Assembly: GCF_024397855.1 (NCBI RefSeq)
Contig: NZ_CP073343.1
Location: 2,170,001 to 2,234,000, forward strand
From: Marinomonas rhizomae
GTDB taxonomy: Bacteria > Pseudomonadota > Gammaproteobacteria > Pseudomonadales > Marinomonadaceae
DNA length: 64,000 bases
Direction: 5' to 3'
The notes below the pieces were generated by a model. It saw only the letters and a list, made by a program, of their open reading frames with translations. It did no database searches and was not told the origin of the DNA. This document shows, in pieces, positions 16,673 to 24,758 of the stretch. The translations under genes were made by a program, and so were the position numbers. Each line of letters starts with the position of its first letter. The first letter of the stretch is position 1.

Positions 16673-17473
16673 CTAGAGCTGAAGTTGATGCTGCGGATTT
16701 GCCTTCGCAAAAACTCGATGGAAATTGGCAGCTGTCGCTTCTAGTAAGGCCTCATAACGAATGCCTTTCAAATCGGCCACATATTGAGCCACTTCTGACA
16801 CATACTGAGGCTCATTTTTTTTGCCACGATAAGGTACTGGTGCTAAATAAGGTGAGTCGGTCTCAATAATCAAAGACTCTAGCGGTAACTTACGAACGGT
16901 TTCCTTGAGATCTTGCGCCGTTTTAAAGGTCACAATACCAGAAATGGAGATGAGATAGTTTTCATCCAATGCAGCTTTGGCCATATCGTAATCTTCGGTA
17001 AAACAATGCAATACACCTGCGCTATTAGGATTACCATATTGCTTAATCAAAGACAGAGTATCTTCTTTGGCACTTCTAGTATGAACAATAACAGGAAGTT
17101 CTAAATCCCCAGCGGCTTTAAGGTGATGCATGAAACTCACTTTCTGAGACTCATGTACTTCTGCTGATTTTTCGTAAAAGTAATCTAAGCCCGTTTCACC
17201 GATAGCAATCACTTTAGGGTCTGCTGCGAACTGACGCAAAAGCACTTCATCAGTAACCAAACCTTCGCTCTGTAATGGGTGAACACCGCAGCTAGCGTAA
17301 ATACCATCACGCTGGGTGAAACCTAACACAGTATCCATTTTGTTAAGATCAACAGAAATCGTCAGCAACTGTCTAACGCCCTGGCGGTACGCTGCATCGA
17401 TGGCTGAGTTGATATCATTGTTATGAGGAGCCAAATCAAGCATATCGAGATGGCAATGGGTATCAATTAACAT
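16673..17473 (-). CDS. TatD-family metal-dependent hydrolase (YcfH type)
   Basis: 266 residues with the family's metal ligands: DTHCHLD at the N-terminus, GETGLDYF near 92, HTRSAKED, LHCFTE and ETDSPYLAP. TatD-family proteins are metal-dependent deoxyribonucleases/phosphoesterases of the amidohydrolase fold; YcfH's substrate is not settled. Last gene of the pabC-mltG-tmk-holB-tatD run; its start is 7 bp past the holB stop, so it is translationally close. The pilZ gene that lies between holB and tatD in Pseudomonas is absent. Confidence 0.93.
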   Translation of the reverse strand: MLIDTHCHLDMLDLAPHNNDINSAIDAAYRQGVRQLLTISVDLNKMDTVLGFTQRDGIYASCGVHPLQSEGLVTDEVLLRQFAADPKVIAIGETGLDYFYEKSAEVHESQKVSFMHHLKAAGDLELPVIVHTRSAKEDTLSLIKQYGNPNSAGVLHCFTEDYDMAKAALDENYLISISGIVTFKTAQDLKETVRKLPLESLIIETDSPYLAPVPYRGKKNEPQYVSEVAQYVADLKGIRYEALLEATAANFHRVFAKANPQHQLQL

Positions 17474-17480
17474 AGTTGGT

Positions 17481-18419
17481 TTACCACTGATTCAATTCGT
17501 GTGTGAGTTGCATAATGGGGTTTAAATTTGTCTTTTGAAGGTCTGACTTCAATTTTTGCAGCGATTGATAACGTACCATTAGAGTCTGAATACCAAGGCG
17601 AGCAATAAGCGCTTCGTATATTGACTGCAAAGCCTCATCGATAGGGGCGCCAGTCGAATGACAAATACACTGGTGTAAAATCGCTGCTAAGCCGTTACAG
17701 TAGTCCGCAATGTTATTGCTATCCAACCCTTTCAGCACAACACTAACGGGGGTTGTTCCTCGCAGCATGCTCGTCAATTGATCTGGCAAGGCTGTGTATA
17801 ATTGGGTCTTATTTTGCTGGTGAATAGATAATAAGCGAAATGGCTGAGTGGTTAGCCAAAATAGAGAGCTCAAAGCTTCACCATCTGGTTGCTGCATTAA
17901 CCAAGACTTCACTTCCCCCATGCTAGGAGTTGGCACATTAACCAATAAACATCGGCTTCGAATAGTCGGTAACAAGCTAGTAGACTGAGAGCTTGTTAGG
18001 ACAAAAAAAGTACGATCGGCAGGTTCTTCAAGGGCTTTAAGTACGGCATTTGCCGCATTCGTATTCATTGCTTGAGCATGAGTAATTAATACGACTTTGT
18101 TTTGACCAACCTGAGGTTTTTGACTAATTTGGCGAACCAATAAACGCACTTGATCAACTTTGATCGTCGCGTTCTCACCATCCAATATACGATAATCAGG
18201 ATGCGTATCAGCGCTCATCAACTGACAAGAATGACAGGTACCACACGCGGCAGCCTGATCTTTTTCGCACATTAAATCCTTCACCATTTCATGGGCTAAT
18301 TCTTCCTGCCCAACACCGTCAGCGCCAGTAATTAACAAGGCATGTGATAAACTGTTTGTTTGTTTAAGCACTTGCACTTGACGCAAACAAGGAATTAACC
18401 AGTCAGCAATTTTTGACAT
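17481..18419 (-). CDS. holB: DNA polymerase III subunit delta prime
   Basis: 312 residues. Clamp-loader AAA+ fold with the non-canonical P loop GADGVGQEE, zinc-binding cysteines in CGTCHSCQ, and the conserved ALEEPADRTFFVL and SxRC (TIRSRCLL) elements of delta-prime subunits. It is part of the clamp loader that places the beta clamp on DNA. Its ATG directly follows the tmk stop codon (TAA then ATG), implying translational coupling. Confidence 0.95.
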   Translation of the reverse strand: MSKIADWLIPCLRQVQVLKQTNSLSHALLITGADGVGQEELAHEMVKDLMCEKDQAAACGTCHSCQLMSADTHPDYRILDGENATIKVDQVRLLVRQISQKPQVGQNKVVLITHAQAMNTNAANAVLKALEEPADRTFFVLTSSQSTSLLPTIRSRCLLVNVPTPSMGEVKSWLMQQPDGEALSSLFWLTTQPFRLLSIHQQNKTQLYTALPDQLTSMLRGTTPVSVVLKGLDSNNIADYCNGLAAILHQCICHSTGAPIDEALQSIYEALIARLGIQTLMVRYQSLQKLKSDLQKTNLNPIMQLTHELNQW

Positions 18420-19058
18420 TTAACAATCACCAACCCAAGTTTTATGAAGTTGTGATAGCTCTTTCTCAATCTGAATCTTGACTGACTCTAAAGACTGGCT
18501 GGCATCCACTATTTTCACTCTTTCAGGATCCGCTTTCGCTCGCTCAAGAAAACCGTCGCGCACTTTTTGATGGAATGCTAGTGACTCTTTATCTAAACGG
18601 TCTTGATGCTGTCGCTGTACAACGCGCTCCTGCCCTAATTCGACAGACACATCTAAGACAAGAGTTGCATTTGGCTTATTATCGCCAACAACCCAACTCG
18701 CTAGTTGGTCAAGCATGGCAATATCGCCACCACGAGCTTTACCTTGGTAAACATAACTTGAGTCCAAAAAACGGTCGCTGATCACCCATGTACCTTTATC
18801 TAAAGCAGGTTGGATTTTTTCAGCTAAATGCTGTGCTCTGGCTGCAAAAACAAGCAATAGCTCAGTGGTATCATTCACCACTTCTTCTCGTGGTGACAAA
18901 ATTAGCTGGCGAATTTCTTCCGCAAGTGGCGTACCACCTGGCTCACGAGTCATGATATAGGGAATATTATGATCATCTAACCACTGACGAATAAAGTGAA
19001 TCGCTGTCGTCTTACCACTGCCTTCGCCACCCTCAAGCGAAATAAATTTACCTCTCAT
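18420..19058 (-). CDS. tmk: thymidylate kinase
   Basis: 212 residues. P loop GGEGSGKTT at 10-18, the DR-containing TREPGGTPLAEEIR segment and the SDRFLDSSYVYQG motif are those of dTMP kinase, which makes dTDP from dTMP and ATP. AGAGGA lies 6-7 nt before the ATG and overlaps the end of mltG, so it is in the same transcript. Confidence 0.97.
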   Translation of the reverse strand: MRGKFISLEGGEGSGKTTAIHFIRQWLDDHNIPYIMTREPGGTPLAEEIRQLILSPREEVVNDTTELLLVFAARAQHLAEKIQPALDKGTWVISDRFLDSSYVYQGKARGGDIAMLDQLASWVVGDNKPNATLVLDVSVELGQERVVQRQHQDRLDKESLAFHQKVRDGFLERAKADPERVKIVDASQSLESVKIQIEKELSQLHKTWVGDC

Positions 19059-19069
19059 ACAATCTTCCT

Positions 19070-20101
19070 CTATTTCGCAGTCGCTGGAGTCGAACGATAG
19101 TCTTCTCGTCGCTTAAACTGATATTTTCTAACCGCGCGATTATGCTCTTTTAGCGTATTAGAAAAAGCGTGTGTCCCATCGCCTTTAGCTACAAAATACA
19201 AGGCCTTGGTTTCCCCTGGGTTTAATGCCGCTTCGATAGCTTCTCTACCGACATTGGCGATCGGTGTTGGCGGCAAACCATAGACTTTATAAGTGTTATA
19301 AGGTGATGAATTTTGCAAGCCTTTGCGCGTCAAATTACCTTTAAATAAATCACCAAGCCCATAGATAACAGTGGGATCTGTTTGTAGTCGCATCCCCTTC
19401 TCTAATCGACTAATAAATACTCGCGCAATCATTGGACGTTCATAAGCCACGCCAGTTTCTTTTTCAATGATTGAGGCCATAATTAACGCTTCATATGGCG
19501 AATCATAGGGTAAGTTCTCAGCTTTATTGTTCCATAAATCAGTCAATGTTTGAGTCATCAATTCATGGGCATGCTTTAGTATGCTGACATCTGTATCACC
19601 TTCATGATAACGATAAGTATTAGCAAAAAATTGACCCTCTGGGTGCTGAGTATCAAGTCCTACTTTTTGCGCTATTTCTTCATTTGATGCGTCAAGCAAG
19701 GTCATGGTGATATTGCCACTTGCTTGCATGGCAAGCAAAAAATCCCGAGTCGTTTTGCCTTCCAATAACGTAATGGAATAAAAAATTGACTGTCCAGAAT
19801 CAAACAACGCCATAATATCCAATAAGTTCATCTCAGGTTTGATGGCATACTTACCAACCTTAGGCACCCATTCAGGATGAAGCTTGGCAACCACGCGTGT
19901 TAAATATGGGTTAGAAATCAAACCGTTTTCACTTAACTCGTGCCCCAAGCTAAAAGCCGTATCTCCCGCTTTAACCTCAAACTCTTCTTTAGATGTTATA
20001 TCTACAGGAGCGGTAATTGAATGGTAAAGATAACCAGCTAATATGGCTGACAGTGTAATAGACAAAAAAACTGCGCGATAAAACCACTTAATGTACGCCA
20101 T
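19070..20101 (-). CDS. mltG: endolytic murein transglycosylase MltG
   Basis: 343 residues. An N-terminal membrane anchor (FYRAVFLSITLSAILAGYLY) is followed by a LysM-like region and the YceG domain, with the catalytic glutamate in IIEKETG and the conserved LQTDPTVIYG and NTYKVYGLPPTPIANVG motifs. It cuts nascent glycan strands at the inner membrane. The frame extends upstream to 20152, but the ATG at 20101 has AAGGAT at proper distance and overlaps the end of pabC by 14 nt, the normal arrangement, so it is taken as the start. Confidence 0.95.
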   Translation of the reverse strand: MAYIKWFYRAVFLSITLSAILAGYLYHSITAPVDITSKEEFEVKAGDTAFSLGHELSENGLISNPYLTRVVAKLHPEWVPKVGKYAIKPEMNLLDIMALFDSGQSIFYSITLLEGKTTRDFLLAMQASGNITMTLLDASNEEIAQKVGLDTQHPEGQFFANTYRYHEGDTDVSILKHAHELMTQTLTDLWNNKAENLPYDSPYEALIMASIIEKETGVAYERPMIARVFISRLEKGMRLQTDPTVIYGLGDLFKGNLTRKGLQNSSPYNTYKVYGLPPTPIANVGREAIEAALNPGETKALYFVAKGDGTHAFSNTLKEHNRAVRKYQFKRREDYRSTPATAK

Positions 20102-20915
20102 GCATATCCTTAGCTTGCAATAAAATTTGTAACTTTCGAGTATGAACTCCAATTGGAAATGATACTCCTGTAACCTCGGTAACAGGAACTATGCCCATCA
20201 GGCTATTCGTAATAAAAATTTCGTCTGCGGCCATTAGGTCGTTAATAAAAAAATGACCGACTTGGACCGTGTAGTTGCTTTGATTTTCAATAATGGCTTT
20301 TCGATAAGTTCCCTGCACACCCGACAACTCTAGTGAAGGTGTGTAAAGAACGCCCTGCTTACACCAAAAAACATTACTCTGGATGCATTCAACCAACTCT
20401 CGTTTGCCATTCATCATGATGGCCTCAAAATCAGCAGATACTAAAAATTGTTTGGCGATGACATTTTCAAGCCGATTTAAATGCTTTATTCCAGCAAGAA
20501 AACGATTGGAACTGACAGGAACAGGCGAAATAGAAAGCGAAACGCCTTTTTGACGATGAAGTTGGTAATTTGGTGCAGGCAGAATACCGATAATGACGGA
20601 GTGAATGCAGTTCTCAGGCGCTAAATAGCCTCTTCCACCTTCTCCACGACTCACAATAATTTTTACAACGGACTCTTCATGGATTAATGGCAAAACATTG
20701 GAATGTAAAAAGTCGTACAGTAAAGATTTCTGCTCTGTAGAGAAAGGCATAGCAAGCTTAGATAGCCCACGATAAAGACGAGAGAGGTGATCATTTATTT
20801 GCAAGAAACGCTGAGGAAAAACACGAATAGTTTCGAACACGCCATCGCCATAAGCCAAACTACGATCAGCAACGGAAACCGAATGGTCTAATCTGTAATT
20901 GACGAACCAAGTCAT
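20088..20915 (-). CDS. pabC: aminodeoxychorismate lyase (4-amino-4-deoxychorismate lyase)
   Basis: 275 residues, fold-type IV PLP enzyme. Conserved DRSLAYGDGVFETIRV, the PLP lysine in GIKHLNRLEN and the C-terminal DEIFITNSLMGIVPV identify the branched-chain aminotransferase/PabC group; the pairing with mltG points to PabC, which makes p-aminobenzoate for folate. First protein gene of the run, only 48 bp beyond the last tRNA of the array on the same strand with no strong terminator between them. Confidence 0.9.
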   Translation of the reverse strand: MTWFVNYRLDHSVSVADRSLAYGDGVFETIRVFPQRFLQINDHLSRLYRGLSKLAMPFSTEQKSLLYDFLHSNVLPLIHEESVVKIIVSRGEGGRGYLAPENCIHSVIIGILPAPNYQLHRQKGVSLSISPVPVSSNRFLAGIKHLNRLENVIAKQFLVSADFEAIMMNGKRELVECIQSNVFWCKQGVLYTPSLELSGVQGTYRKAIIENQSNYTVQVGHFFINDLMAADEIFITNSLMGIVPVTEVTGVSFPIGVHTRKLQILLQAKDMHGVH

Positions 20916-20963
20916 GGCTAAAAACTCAAAAATTAAGGTTAGCTATGATAGCGCAAAAAAGGA

Positions 20964-21039
20964 TGGCGTCCCATAGGGGGTTCGAACCCCTGTTACCGCC
21001 GTGAAAGGGCGGTGTCCTAGGCCTCTAGACGAATGGGAC
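20964..21039 (-). tRNA. tRNA-Glu (TTC), copy 1
   Basis: 76 nt including encoded CCA; anticodon loop CTTTCAC gives UUC. This copy differs from the six other Glu genes by an A-U pair at acceptor position 6:67 where the others have G-C. Last gene of the array in transcription order. Confidence 0.97.
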
Positions 21040-21068
21040 ATACAAAAAACTTTCTTTATCAAAGAAAG

Positions 21069-21143
21069 TGGAGCGGGAAACGAGGCTCGAACTCGCGACC
21101 CCAACCTTGGCAAGGTTGTGCTCTACCACTGAGCTATTCCCGC
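21069..21143 (-). tRNA. tRNA-Gly (GCC), copy 1
   Basis: 75 nt with encoded CCA; anticodon stem-loop CCTTGCCAAGG gives GCC. A short hairpin (CTTTCTTTG / CAAAGAAAG type) follows its 3' end. Confidence 0.97.
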
Positions 21144-21200
21144 ATTTGTTTGTTGCTATACACTACTTAGCAACATTTTACCTTTTATTAAAGGTAAAAG

Positions 21201-21276
21201 TGGCGTCCCGTAGGGGGTTCGAACCCCTGTTACCGCCGTGAAAGGGCGGTGTCCTAGGCCTCTAGACGAACGGGAC
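21201..21276 (-). tRNA. tRNA-Glu (TTC), copy 2
   Basis: 76 nt with CCA, anticodon UUC. It is followed at the 3' side by the hairpin TTTTACCTTT / AAAGGTAAAA. Confidence 0.97.
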
Positions 21277-21338
21277 ATAAACTTTTTACTACATTAACAA
21301 TATCACTCTTCACACACTTTTTACTTTCAAAGTAAAAG

Positions 21339-21414
21339 TGGCGTCCCGTAGGGGGTTCGAACCCCTGTTACCGCCGTGAAAGGGCGGTGTCCTAGGCCTC
21401 TAGACGAACGGGAC
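21339..21414 (-). tRNA. tRNA-Glu (TTC), copy 3
   Basis: 76 nt with CCA, anticodon UUC. First (lowest-coordinate) Glu gene of the four 289-bp tandem units. Confidence 0.97.
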
Positions 21415-21469
21415 ACAATTTAGCTTTTATAGAGCTACAACTAATCACTCACTTTCTAGTTTAAGAAAG

Positions 21470-21544
21470 TGGAGCGGGAAACGAGGCTCGAACTCGCGAC
21501 CCCAACCTTGGCAAGGTTGTGCTCTACCACTGAGCTATTCCCGC
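21470..21544 (-). tRNA. tRNA-Gly (GCC), copy 2
   Basis: 75 nt with CCA, anticodon GCC; 3' hairpin ACTTTCT / AGAAAGT follows the CCA end. Confidence 0.97.
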
Positions 21545-21627
21545 ATTATCAACACCCCTACTCTTTATTCGCATAAAGCAGTGGGCTGTCTTGTTCACCT
21601 TGCCAATTTGCAAGACAAACTTAAAAG

Positions 21628-21703
21628 TGGCGTCCCGTAGGGGGTTCGAACCCCTGTTACCGCCGTGAAAGGGCGGTGTCCTAGGCCTCTAGACGAACGG
21701 GAC
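21628..21703 (-). tRNA. tRNA-Glu (TTC), copy 4
   Basis: 76 nt with CCA, anticodon UUC; in the second 289-bp unit. Confidence 0.97.
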
Positions 21704-21758
21704 ACAATTTAGCTTTTATAGAGCTACAACTAATCACTCACTTTCTAGTTTAAGAAAG

Positions 21759-21833
21759 TGGAGCGGGAAACGAGGCTCGAACTCGCGACCCCAACCTTGG
21801 CAAGGTTGTGCTCTACCACTGAGCTATTCCCGC
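21759..21833 (-). tRNA. tRNA-Gly (GCC), copy 3
   Basis: 75 nt with CCA, anticodon GCC; in the second 289-bp unit. Confidence 0.97.
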
Positions 21834-21916
21834 ATTATCAACACCCCTACTCTTTATTTGCATAAAGCAGTGGGCTGTCTTGTTCACCTTGCCAATTTGC
21901 AAGACAAACTTAAAAG

Positions 21917-21992
21917 TGGCGTCCCGTAGGGGGTTCGAACCCCTGTTACCGCCGTGAAAGGGCGGTGTCCTAGGCCTCTAGACGAACGGGAC
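21917..21992 (-). tRNA. tRNA-Glu (TTC), copy 5
   Basis: 76 nt with CCA, anticodon UUC; in the third 289-bp unit. Confidence 0.97.
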
Positions 21993-22047
21993 ACAATCTA
22001 GCTTTTATAGAGCTACAACTAATCACTCACTTTCTAGTTTAAGAAAG

Positions 22048-22122
22048 TGGAGCGGGAAACGAGGCTCGAACTCGCGACCCCAACCTTGGCAAGGTTGTGC
22101 TCTACCACTGAGCTATTCCCGC
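22048..22122 (-). tRNA. tRNA-Gly (GCC), copy 4
   Basis: 75 nt with CCA, anticodon GCC; in the third 289-bp unit. Confidence 0.97.
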
Positions 22123-22205
22123 ATTATCAACACCCCTACTCTTTATTCGCATAAAGCAGTGGGCTGTCTTGTTCACCTTGCCAATTTGCAAGACAAACTT
22201 AAAAG

Positions 22206-22281
22206 TGGCGTCCCGTAGGGGGTTCGAACCCCTGTTACCGCCGTGAAAGGGCGGTGTCCTAGGCCTCTAGACGAACGGGAC
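22206..22281 (-). tRNA. tRNA-Glu (TTC), copy 6
   Basis: 76 nt with CCA, anticodon UUC; in the fourth 289-bp unit. Confidence 0.97.
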
Positions 22282-22336
22282 ACAATCTAGCTTTTATAGA
22301 GCTACAACTAATCACTCACTTTCTAGTTTCAGAAAG

Positions 22337-22411
22337 TGGAGCGGGAAACGAGGCTCGAACTCGCGACCCCAACCTTGGCAAGGTTGTGCTCTACCACTGA
22401 GCTATTCCCGC
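22337..22411 (-). tRNA. tRNA-Gly (GCC), copy 5
   Basis: 75 nt with CCA, anticodon GCC; in the fourth unit, whose 3' hairpin has one base change. Confidence 0.97.
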
Positions 22412-22471
22412 AAAAAACTTCTCACTCAACACATATTTTATGTAGACTATACAGCCAACCGTATGAAAGGA

Positions 22472-22547
22472 TGGCGTCCCGTAGGGGGTTCGAACCCCTG
22501 TTACCGCCGTGAAAGGGCGGTGTCCTAGGCCTCTAGACGAACGGGAC
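22472..22547 (-). tRNA. tRNA-Glu (TTC), copy 7, first of the array in transcription order
   Basis: 76 nt with CCA, anticodon UUC. It has its own unrelated flanks and sits 34 bp downstream of the stable-RNA-type promoter. Confidence 0.97.
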
Positions 22548-22580
22548 AACGTTTTAATCTTGCTGTGTGAGCGGGTGCGT

Positions 22581-22608
22581 ATATTACTGTTACCAATCTT
22601 AAAATCAA
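22581..22608 (-). promoter_or_regulatory. stable-RNA-type promoter of the tRNA array
   Basis: On the minus strand: -35 TTGATT (22608-22603), 16-bp spacer, -10 TAATAT (22586-22581), followed by a GC-rich discriminator (GCACCCGC). A 16-bp spacer and a GC-rich discriminator are the features of rRNA/tRNA promoters under stringent control. The first tRNA starts 33 bp further on. Confidence 0.7.
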
Positions 22609-22677
22609 CAGTTTTTTTCATTAATTTAAGCAACTTAGAAAAAAGTCGCTTTAGAAATCAATCTGATCGGAGCTATT

Positions 22678-23247
22678 ATGCTAAAGAAACAACTATTTTT
22701 ATCCCTGTCCCTATCGACGCTTTTATTAGCAGGCTGCTCCACAACGCACTATATAAGCATCACTCCACAAGAAGATGTTAAAGCCGCAACCCTCTCTAAT
22801 GAGAGAGTCATAGACGTAACCACCAGTACAAACCTAACCAATGCCGTTGGCTCAATTAAAACAGGCCTTAATGAACGAGCTGACATTTTCACAACCAATG
22901 ACGTCAAGCAAAGCGTTAGGGAAAGTGTACTAGAAGGTTTACGCAAAATGGGCTTCACTCCAGATCAAGGCGTAATGCCTGCAGCAGATCTGCAAATCGA
23001 AATAACTAAGATGAGCTACACAACTAAAGTAGAAACATTAAAAACAGTGGCCACTTTAGAGTTTGAACTAAAAACAACACTTGCTGCCAAAGGCCAAACC
23101 TATAAAGCTAACTATGGATCACAAAAGGTAAATGAGTATGGCACCATGCCTTATCAAAAGGCCATTGAAGATGACATGAATGCGCTTGCTAGCCAAACAG
23201 TCAATCGCTTATTGAGCGATCCAAACATCATCGCCCTACTCAAATAA
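22678..23247 (+). CDS. YajG-family lipoprotein
   Basis: 189 residues. Lipoprotein signal peptide with lipobox LLAGCS (C20), then a domain like E. coli YajG (Lipoprotein_16 family). Asp is not at +2 after the cysteine (Ser-Thr), so outer-membrane sorting is expected. GGAG lies 6 nt before the ATG. Function in the family is unknown. It is read divergently from the tRNA array and ends at its own terminator. Confidence 0.85.
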   Translation: MLKKQLFLSLSLSTLLLAGCSTTHYISITPQEDVKAATLSNERVIDVTTSTNLTNAVGSIKTGLNERADIFTTNDVKQSVRESVLEGLRKMGFTPDQGVMPAADLQIEITKMSYTTKVETLKTVATLEFELKTTLAAKGQTYKANYGSQKVNEYGTMPYQKAIEDDMNALASQTVNRLLSDPNIIALLK

Positions 23248-23261
23248 GATTTAGTCAATAA

Positions 23262-23307
23262 AAAAAGGGTCAAACTTTATAAGTACCAGTGCAGTTTGAC
23301 TCTTTTT
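23262..23307 (+). terminator. terminator of the YajG-like gene
   Basis: Stem GGGTCAAAC / GTTTGACTC (one wobble) with A and T runs on the flanks, 15 bp past the stop codon. Confidence 0.8.
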
Positions 23308-23425
23308 ATTCCCTCCGCTATTCCTTCCGTTATACGCTAGCACTTTACTTCAACACACCACTGGTTTTATCTAAACAATTTTATTGCTTATAAATTCACT
23401 CTCTACCTTGAATGCGCTGAAGTAA

Positions 23426-23449
23426 GGAGTAAAGTTAGCACTTTACTCC
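23426..23449 (+). promoter_or_regulatory. leader hairpin upstream of alaA
   Basis: Perfect 10-bp stem GGAGTAAAGT / ACTTTACTCC around TAGC. An outer CTGAAG / CTTCAG pair (about 23417-23422 with 23455-23460) extends it to just before the alaA ribosome binding site (AAGGA, 23463-23468). No T run follows, so it is not a usual terminator. Similar bases (CTAGCACTTTACTTC) also occur at about 23337-23351. Confidence 0.55.
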
Positions 23450-23471
23450 GCCCAGCTTCAGTAAGGATAAA

Positions 23472-24692
23472 GTGGTGCAAATTCGCAAATCAAACAAACT
23501 CGCCAACATATGTTATGAAATCCGTGGTCCAGTCCTAAAAGAAGCCGTTCGCATGGAAGAGGAAGGTCAACGCATACTCAAATTAAATATAGGCAACCCT
23601 GCTCCATTTGGGTTTGAAGCGCCTGATGAAATTCTTGTTGATGTGATTCGTAACCTACCAACCTCTCAAGGCTACTGTGAATCCAAGGGTCTTTTTTCTG
23701 CCCGTAAAGCTGTTATGCAGAAATACCAAGCCATGGGAATTAAATCTGCCGACGTAAACCACGTATGGATGGGTAACGGTGTTAGTGAACTTATCGTCAT
23801 GGCTATGCAAGGCCTATTAAACGACTGTGACGAAATATTAATCCCCGCTCCTGACTACCCTCTTTGGACGGCCGCCGCTACATTGGCTGGCGGTTATGTA
23901 AAGCACTATTTGTGCGATGAAGGCTCTGGCTGGCAACCTGATATCAACGATATTCGCTCTAAGATTTCAAACAAAACAAAAGCCATTGTCATCATTAACC
24001 CAAACAACCCAACGGGTGCGGTTTATGAAAAAGGCATTCTTGAAGCAATTATTGAACTTGCAGAAGAACACAATCTGCTAATTTTCTCTGATGAAATTTA
24101 CGACAAAATTCTATATGACGAAGCTAAGCACATACCGACAGCCACCCTTACAGAAGGTCGGGCGCCCTGCATTACCTTTGGCGGACTCTCAAAAGTGTAT
24201 CGAACAGCGGGTTTTCGATCAGGCTGGATGGTGATTACGGGCGATCGAAGCGGTATAAGCGACTATATAGAAGGCTTAGACATTCTTAGCTCAATGCGAC
24301 TGTGCGCCAACGTACCTGCTCAACACGCTGTACAAACTGCTTTAGGCGGTTACCAGAGCATAAATGAGCTTATTGTCCCTGGTGGTCGCTTCTATGAGCA
24401 GCGCAAGGTGGCATGGGAGGCGCTCGACTCTATCCCGGGCGTTCATTGTCACAAGCCAGAGGGGGCGTTGTATTTATTCCCTCGATTAGATCCTAAAATC
24501 TACAAAATCAAAAATGATATGGATCTAGTTTTACAATTCCTGCGTGAAGAGAAAGTACTGATAGTTCAAGGCACAGGATTCAATTGGCCAACTCCAGACC
24601 ATGTCCGATTTGTCTTTCTTCCTCATGTTGAGGAGCTCACACCTGCAATGGATAGATTTGCAGCATTTCTTAGTCGATTAAGAAAGCGCTAA
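23472..24692 (+). CDS. alaA: alanine-synthesising aminotransferase AlaA
   Basis: 406 residues, fold-type I PLP aminotransferase. It follows E. coli AlaA (YfbQ) nearly word for word at the N-terminus (IRGPVLKEA, LNIGNPAPFGF, PTSQGYCESKGL). PLP-contact motifs NPNNPTGAVY and the Schiff-base lysine in GGLSKVYR are present. It makes alanine from pyruvate and glutamate. Start is one of two consecutive GTG codons (23472 or 23475); the second has the better distance to AAGGA. Confidence 0.94.
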   Translation: MVQIRKSNKLANICYEIRGPVLKEAVRMEEEGQRILKLNIGNPAPFGFEAPDEILVDVIRNLPTSQGYCESKGLFSARKAVMQKYQAMGIKSADVNHVWMGNGVSELIVMAMQGLLNDCDEILIPAPDYPLWTAAATLAGGYVKHYLCDEGSGWQPDINDIRSKISNKTKAIVIINPNNPTGAVYEKGILEAIIELAEEHNLLIFSDEIYDKILYDEAKHIPTATLTEGRAPCITFGGLSKVYRTAGFRSGWMVITGDRSGISDYIEGLDILSSMRLCANVPAQHAVQTALGGYQSINELIVPGGRFYEQRKVAWEALDSIPGVHCHKPEGALYLFPRLDPKIYKIKNDMDLVLQFLREEKVLIVQGTGFNWPTPDHVRFVFLPHVEELTPAMDRFAAFLSRLRKR

Positions 24693-24722
24693 TCCTCTCT
24701 TGAAATAATCCAATAAAGCCCT

Positions 24723-24757
24723 ACTATGCTCCTTAACAGTCTTTTAAGGAGCATAGT
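24723..24757 (+). promoter_or_regulatory. 14-bp perfect hairpin occluding the htpX ribosome binding site
   Basis: ACTATGCTCCTTAA (24723-24736), 7-nt loop, TTAAGGAGCATAGT (24744-24757). The descending arm contains the AAGGAG that serves the htpX ATG at 24759, so the ribosome binding site is fully base-paired. There is no T run afterwards. It could act as a temperature or protein-dependent translation switch, or the palindrome could be a DNA operator. Confidence 0.7.
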
Positions 24758-24758
24758 G

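Larger units (their letters stand above)
21339..22414 (-). repeat. four tandem 289-bp tRNA-Glu/tRNA-Gly units
   Basis: Glu genes begin at 21339, 21628, 21917 and 22206 and Gly genes at 21470, 21759, 22048 and 22337, each exactly 289 bp apart. Genes and spacers are nearly identical; I saw only single-base differences between spacers (for example TTCGCATAAAG versus TTTGCATAAAG). The last unit is cut after its Gly gene. Recent duplication or gene conversion is implied. Confidence 0.95.

Noticed and set aside
20964..22547. CRISPR array (direct repeats with spacers)
   Set aside because: The repeats are tRNA genes with a clear cloverleaf, 75-76 nt, and the spacers are repeated too.
22391..22633. 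80-codon frame on the minus strand and a 90-codon frame on the plus strand over the tRNA-Glu gene
   Set aside because: They read through a tRNA gene and its promoter; no family resemblance or ribosome binding site.
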